Shown piece after piece: positions 59,236 to 64,000 of a stretch of DNA of 64,000 nt (positions within the stretch are counted from its first letter, which is position 1; every line of letters begins with the position of its first letter). The notes below the pieces were generated by a model. It ran no database searches, was not told the origin of the DNA, and saw only the letters and a program-made list of their open reading frames with translations. Made by a program: the position numbers and the translations under genes. Source of the stretch: Rikenellaceae bacterium. GTDB taxonomy: Bacteria; Bacteroidota; Bacteroidia; Bacteroidales; Rikenellaceae. Location: assembly GCA_015059715.1 (NCBI GenBank), contig SUZV01000006.1:1-64000 (forward strand), in the 5' to 3' direction.

Positions 59236-61173
59236 ATGATTTCGTTAGATAACCTCTCTATAAGCTACGGAGGCTGGACCCTCTTCGACGGCATATCCTT
59301 TATGATTAACCCCAAGGACCGCATAGGCCTTGTGGGCAAGAATGGTGCTGGCAAGACGACGCTCCTGCGCGTGATTACAGGCGAGCAGCAGCCAACCGAG
59401 GGTGCTGTGACCATAAATGGCGAGTGCTCAATAGGCTACCTACCTCAGCAGATGAGAGTGGCCGACACCACGACACTCATCGAGGAGACGGCCAAGGCCT
59501 TCGACGTGGTACTACAGATAGAGGCCGACATCGAGCGTTTAACCACCGAGATAGCCTCGCGCACAGACTACGATAGTCCCGAGTACGAAGAGCTTATACA
59601 CCGCCTGAACGTAGCCAACGACCGCTACCACATTCTCGGAGGCGACACGCGCGAGGCAGACATCGAGCGCACACTCCTCGGCTTAGGTTTTAAGCGCACA
59701 GACTTTCAGCGTCCCACAAAGGAGTTCTCGGGAGGCTGGCGTATGCGCATCGAGTTGGCCAAGCTACTCCTTAAGCGACCATCGATATTCCTACTCGATG
59801 AGCCTACAAACCACCTCGATATCGAGAGTATTCAGTGGCTCGAAGAGTATCTTAAGAACTACAACGGTGCTGTGCTCCTCATCTCGCACGATAGGGCCTT
59901 TCTCGACAACGTGACAACGCGCACAATAGAGATATCTCTCGGCAAGGTATACGACTACAAGGTGCCCTACTCGAAGTTCGTGGTGTTGCGTGCCGAGCGC
60001 AGGCAGCAGCAGTTAGCGGCATACGAAAACCAACAGCGACTTATCGAAAAGACAGAGGAGTTTATCGAGAAGTTCAGATATAAGCCCACGAAGAGCAACC
60101 AGGTGCAGTCGCGCATCAAGCAGCTCGAAAAGCTTGAGCGCATAGAGGTCGATGAGGAGGACCTATCGCGCCTAAACATTAAGTTTCCCCCTGCCCCACG
60201 CTCGGGTCAGATAGTTGCCGACATCAAGGGCGTAGGCAAGGCCTTCGGCACCAAGCGTGTATTCTCTGGCGCAGAGTTTACCATTGAGCGAGGCCAGAAG
60301 ATTGCCCTTGTAGGTCGCAATGGCGAGGGTAAGACCACCTTCGCGCGTATGCTCGCAGGTGAGCTTGAACCTTCCGAAGGAGAGATTAAGCTCGGAGCTA
60401 ACGTCAACATAGGCTACTATGCGCAGAATCAGGATGACCTGATGGATGGCGAATTTACCGTATTCGACACCTTGGACCGCGTGGCTGTGGGCGACATACG
60501 CACACGACTAAGGGATATCCTCGGTGCCTTCCTCTTCAGAGGTGAGGACATAGAGAAGAGGGTTAAGGTGCTCTCGGGAGGTGAACGCTCACGTCTGGCT
60601 ATGGCACGCCTAATGCTCGAACCATACAACCTGCTCATCCTCGACGAGCCTACAAACCACATGGATATGCGCTCGAAGGATATCCTTAAAAATGCCATTC
60701 AGAAGTATGATGGCACGGTGGTCGTGGTGTCGCACGATAGAGAGTTTCTGGATGGCCTGGTAGACCGAATATACGAGTTCCGCGATGGTGGCCTAAGGGA
60801 GTACTTAGGCGATATATGGTACTTCCTGGAGAAGCGTAAGATAGAGTCGCTAAGCGAGATTGAGCGTCATGACAAGCCTCAAGCTACAGAGCAGCGTAGC
60901 ACCTCGGAGAGCACCTCGGGCAAGCTATCCTACGAGCAGAAGAAGGAGCAGGAGAAGCTACTGCGCAAGCTGCGCAAGGCAGTAGAGAGCATTGAGATAG
61001 AGTTGGCCGACGTAGAGGCAAAGATTGCCCAGTACGATGCTCGCTTTGCTGTGGCTACGGAGTATAACGCCGATGACTACGCCGCATATAACACGCTCAA
61101 GGAGCAATACGACCACCTTATGCACGAGTGGGAGAAGGCATCCTACGAGTTAGAGATTACCGAACAAAGTTAA
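59236..61173 (+). CDS. ABC-F family ATPase
   Basis: Two ABC domains without TM segments (GKNGAGKTTLL, GRNGEGKTTFA), LSGGERSRLAMA, LDEPTNHLD. Confidence 0.95.
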   Translation: MISLDNLSISYGGWTLFDGISFMINPKDRIGLVGKNGAGKTTLLRVITGEQQPTEGAVTINGECSIGYLPQQMRVADTTTLIEETAKAFDVVLQIEADIERLTTEIASRTDYDSPEYEELIHRLNVANDRYHILGGDTREADIERTLLGLGFKRTDFQRPTKEFSGGWRMRIELAKLLLKRPSIFLLDEPTNHLDIESIQWLEEYLKNYNGAVLLISHDRAFLDNVTTRTIEISLGKVYDYKVPYSKFVVLRAERRQQQLAAYENQQRLIEKTEEFIEKFRYKPTKSNQVQSRIKQLEKLERIEVDEEDLSRLNIKFPPAPRSGQIVADIKGVGKAFGTKRVFSGAEFTIERGQKIALVGRNGEGKTTFARMLAGELEPSEGEIKLGANVNIGYYAQNQDDLMDGEFTVFDTLDRVAVGDIRTRLRDILGAFLFRGEDIEKRVKVLSGGERSRLAMARLMLEPYNLLILDEPTNHMDMRSKDILKNAIQKYDGTVVVVSHDREFLDGLVDRIYEFRDGGLREYLGDIWYFLEKRKIESLSEIERHDKPQATEQRSTSESTSGKLSYEQKKEQEKLLRKLRKAVESIEIELADVEAKIAQYDARFAVATEYNADDYAAYNTLKEQYDHLMHEWEKASYELEITEQS

Positions 61174-61183
61174 TAGAGGAGAT

Positions 61184-61915
61184 ATGGAGAATATTATTTT
61201 TGGTATACGCCCCGTTGCCGAGGCTATCGAGGCTCGCAAACAGATTGAGCGTATATATATTAGAAAGGGTGCTGAAGGTCAGCTTATGGGCGACCTGAAG
61301 GACCTTATGGCACGTCACCACATACGTTGGCAGGAGGTTCCCGTAGAGAAGCTAAACCGTCTGACACGCGGCAACCACCAGGGTGTAGTGGCACAGATTG
61401 CAGCCATCGAGTATGTGACCGTCGAGGATATCCTTGAGCGCGTACCAGAGGACGAGACCCCACTTATCGTGGTCTTTGATGGTGTTACCGATGTGCGCAA
61501 CTTTGGTGGCATAGCTCGCTCGGCAGAGTGTGCAGGTGCTCACGGTCTTATCACCCCACTTAAGAACGCTGCCCCCGTAAATGGCGATGCCATACGCTCC
61601 TCGGCAGGTGCTTTGCAGAATATACCCGTCTGCCGCGTAGGCTCGATACGCAATACGCTCAAGGCGTTGCAGGCCGATGGCTTCCAGGTTGTTGCAGCAA
61701 CGGAGAAGAGTCGCAAGCTCCTCTACGATGCCGACCTGCGTAAGCCTACGGTGATAGTTATGGGTGCCGAGGATAAGGGTATCTCAAAGGAGGTGCTTAA
61801 GCTCTGCGACGAGCAGCTTGCCATACCTCTTATCGGCCATACAGAGTCGCTCAACGTATCGGCCGCAGCAGCGATTATGCTCTTTGAGGTTGTGCGCCAA
61901 CGTATAGGCGAGTAA
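61184..61915 (+). CDS. rlmB: 23S rRNA 2'-O-methyltransferase (RlmB/TrmH family)
   Basis: FGIRPVAEAI; DGVTDVRNFGGIARSAECAGAHG; SLNVSAAAAIMLFE. Confidence 0.93.
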   Translation: MENIIFGIRPVAEAIEARKQIERIYIRKGAEGQLMGDLKDLMARHHIRWQEVPVEKLNRLTRGNHQGVVAQIAAIEYVTVEDILERVPEDETPLIVVFDGVTDVRNFGGIARSAECAGAHGLITPLKNAAPVNGDAIRSSAGALQNIPVCRVGSIRNTLKALQADGFQVVAATEKSRKLLYDADLRKPTVIVMGAEDKGISKEVLKLCDEQLAIPLIGHTESLNVSAAAAIMLFEVVRQRIGE

Positions 61916-61957
61916 ATAGCCTCTTTTAGCACCTTCGCAAGGTGTAAAGCCGTCACA

Positions 61958-62770
61958 CTATAACCTCTCGATATGTACAAATAGCTCCTCGGCGAGGCTT
62001 AATACGGGGCGGTGGTCAAATAGTGCGAAGAGGGCAGAGCCTGAGCCAGACATCGAGGCATAGAGCGCACCATGGGCAATCAACGACTCCTTGATGCTCC
62101 TTATCGCAGGGTGTGAGGCGAATATATGTGGCTCAAAGTCATTCTTAACACTACCCTGCCAGCTCGCTATAGGCTCACCAAGCAGCTCCTGAAGGCCACG
62201 CTCGGGGATATGGGGCGTAACACCCCTATATGCCTCGGCCGTAGAGACACCCTCGTCGGGCTTGACCACAACGAGCCACAAACCCTCTAAACTAAGCTCT
62301 ATAGGCTGCATCACCTCGCCGCGACCACGACATAGCTCTGTATCGTTATATACGAAATAGGCAGTATCGCTGCCCAACGATGCAGCGACATCTACAAGCT
62401 CACGACTACTAAGGTTCAGTGCAAAAAGCTCGTTTATAGCCTTAACTACTGCCGTAGCATCCGAAGAGCCACCACCTAAGCCAGCACCAAAGGGTACACG
62501 CTTATCGAGGTGTATGGACAAGCCGCCTACGCCATAACGCTCCTGCATAAGGCGTGCAGCACGCACACATAGGTTATCCTCCGAGGCACAATCCACCGCG
62601 ATGCCCGAGGCCGAGAACGACACATCGCCACCCTCGCTACGCTCGACAGTTACTATATCGTATAGCTCCTTAACTGGTAGCATCACAGTTTCGAGGTCGT
62701 GGTAGCCATCGCTACGACGACGCAGGACATTAAGTCCTAAGTTTATCTTACAATTCGCCTTAAGCTGCAT
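61958..62770 (-). CDS. ispE: 4-diphosphocytidyl-2-C-methyl-D-erythritol kinase
   Basis: CKINLGLNVLRRRSDGYHDLETV; PFGAGLGGGSSDAT GHMP motif. Confidence 0.95.
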   Translation of the reverse strand: MQLKANCKINLGLNVLRRRSDGYHDLETVMLPVKELYDIVTVERSEGGDVSFSASGIAVDCASEDNLCVRAARLMQERYGVGGLSIHLDKRVPFGAGLGGGSSDATAVVKAINELFALNLSSRELVDVAASLGSDTAYFVYNDTELCRGRGEVMQPIELSLEGLWLVVVKPDEGVSTAEAYRGVTPHIPERGLQELLGEPIASWQGSVKNDFEPHIFASHPAIRSIKESLIAHGALYASMSGSGSALFALFDHRPVLSLAEELFVHIERL

Positions 62771-63131
62771 TTGACAAACCCATTATTAAGATAAATATAA
62801 GGAATATCACTATGGGTACAATTACCGCAATCATTGGAATCTTAACAAATTGCACTGACCAGCGGCCATACCTCTCGGCCTCGGCAGCATCGCCAGCACT
62901 CCAGCGAGCGTCGGACATAAGGTAGAAGATTATAGATATCAGTCCAAATAGTGGCACAAAGATAAGGCCTACGACAGACCATGCAAGGCTGTTATAGGGG
63001 TTTAGGCCACGTGCCTGCGTATACTTAGGTTCATCTTTAGCGTCGGCATTGAAGCGATAGCCACAATGGGGACAGATGTCAATTGTAGATGCCACAAGGC
63101 CATTGCATTCGGGACAATTACGTGCTGCCAT
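62760..63131 (-). CDS. Zinc-ribbon membrane protein of unknown function
   Basis: CPECNGLV...CPHCGYRF followed by two TM helices. Confidence 0.75.
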   Translation of the reverse strand: MAARNCPECNGLVASTIDICPHCGYRFNADAKDEPKYTQARGLNPYNSLAWSVVGLIFVPLFGLISIIFYLMSDARWSAGDAAEAERYGRWSVQFVKIPMIAVIVPIVIFLIFILIMGLSNAA

Positions 63132-63157
63132 AATGATAGTGTTATTGTTACTTAACG

Positions 63158-63165
63158 CAAAGATA
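63158..63165 (-). promoter_or_regulatory. -7 box TATCTTTG for zinc-ribbon/ispE pair
   Basis: CAAAGATA on + strand, 27 bp upstream of start. Confidence 0.5.
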
Positions 63166-63313
63166 GTAAAATATAGGTAATTTACATCTCTTGAGACGAT
63201 ATATTATCTATTGCTGTGCTGTAGTAGATGCATCATTATGATGCCGAAGGTGCGAAATTGAGAGATTTAAGCACTTGATAGGCAAAAAATTTGCATAAAT
63301 AAATAGGATTTGC

Positions 63314-63321
63314 TATCTTTG
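63314..63321 (+). promoter_or_regulatory. -7 box TATCTTTG
   Basis: TAnnTTTG match 33 bp upstream of the ATG at 63355. Confidence 0.5.
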
Positions 63322-63354
63322 CGTAATTGCAAAACTATTAAAACTAATATAATT

Positions 63355-63636
63355 ATGGCAAATCTTAGATTCTTAAAGAAGGAGATAGACTACCGTTTGG
63401 AGGAGTTCGTATTCGATTGTCAGATGACAATCTTCGTACAGCCTAACAAGGAGGAGCAGATTGTTGAGCTTATGCAGCGTGGCGTGGAGCTTCGTAACGC
63501 CCTCTACAAGAAGGCTATGAACCCTGCTGAGCCTAAAAACCCATCATTGGTAAGAAAGCACTATGCTGCTCTTCGCCGCGATATGGTTTCAAGCTTCGAG
63601 TCGCTCTTTAACGACCTTAGCGAGGTGTGCAAATAG
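63355..63636 (+). CDS. Conserved hypothetical protein (93 aa)
   Basis: MANLRFLKKEIDYRLEEFVFDCQMTIFVQPNKEEQ...; good promoter and terminator context; start corrected from 63310. Confidence 0.75.
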   Translation: MANLRFLKKEIDYRLEEFVFDCQMTIFVQPNKEEQIVELMQRGVELRNALYKKAMNPAEPKNPSLVRKHYAALRRDMVSSFESLFNDLSEVCK

Positions 63637-63674
63637 TCTACACTCCTCGAAAGGTTGCGAGGAGAGCATAACAA

Positions 63675-63717
63675 AGAGGTTGACTAAAAGTCTGTAAGGA
63701 TAGTAGTCAACCTCTTT
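63675..63717 (+). terminator. Hairpin AGAGGTTGACTA...TAGTCAACCTCT
   Basis: 12-bp inverted repeat after the 93-aa gene. Confidence 0.65.
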
Positions 63718-63733
63718 GCATATACCTCAGATG

Positions 63734-63948
63734 CTACTCAACAAGAGTAAACGCTCCACTATAGTAGAGTGCTATACCACCCTCCTCGGTATATAGGTTA
63801 AGATTGAGGCGCATATCTCCTTCCTCGGCATCGTACTCGGGGAATTGACCATTCATACCATAGCAATCACCCTATCGACACAAGCAAAGAGTGCTGCCAA
63901 GGCGAGCAACACAACACCAAGGCGTAGGCATCTATAGGTCAATTTCAT
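63734..63948 (-). pseudogene. Small lipoprotein gene interrupted by an apparent -1 frameshift
   Basis: MKLTYRCLRLGVVLLALAALFACVDR then, in another frame, GDCYGMNGQFPEYDAEEGDMRLNLNLYTEEGGIALYYSGAFTLVE*; adding one G in the GGG run joins them. Confidence 0.5.
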
Positions 63949-64000
63949 AGTCGTGTTAAGATGTTTAATCAATTTGAAGTAGGTCTATAAATTAGGCTAA

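Overview
The window is a gene-dense chromosomal segment from a member of the Bacteroidota, probably Bacteroidales. This rests on recurrent TAnnTTTG -7 promoter boxes, SD-poor leaders and the gene content. Most of it is housekeeping: uvrA, feoAB plus a small Cys-rich Feo protein missed by the ORF track, cdaA, ruvA, dusB, pheT, aroB, mdh, tRNA-Leu(CAA), uvrC, an ECF sigma factor, a choloylglycine-hydrolase-family enzyme, an M16 protease, rpe, an ABC-F protein, rlmB and ispE. A 13-kb minus-strand purine cluster runs purE-purL-purC-purF-purM-purN-purH-(repeats)-purD-folD-purB. The most unusual observation is upstream of the minus-strand TonB-receptor/PnuC-like (Omr1-PnuT type) thiamine-uptake pair. 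The two halves of a TPP riboswitch aptamer appear to be separated by about 690 nt. A tandem array of about 6.5 ~90-bp hairpin-bearing repeats lies exactly where the variable P3 arm should be. The second notable structure is 3.5 tandem copies of a ~130-bp palindromic element between purH and purD; its copies differ by compensatory stem changes, suggesting a conserved structured RNA or MITE-like unit. No CRISPR array, rRNA, prophage or transposase was seen. All calls are by reading the sequence; no searches or folding programs were run.
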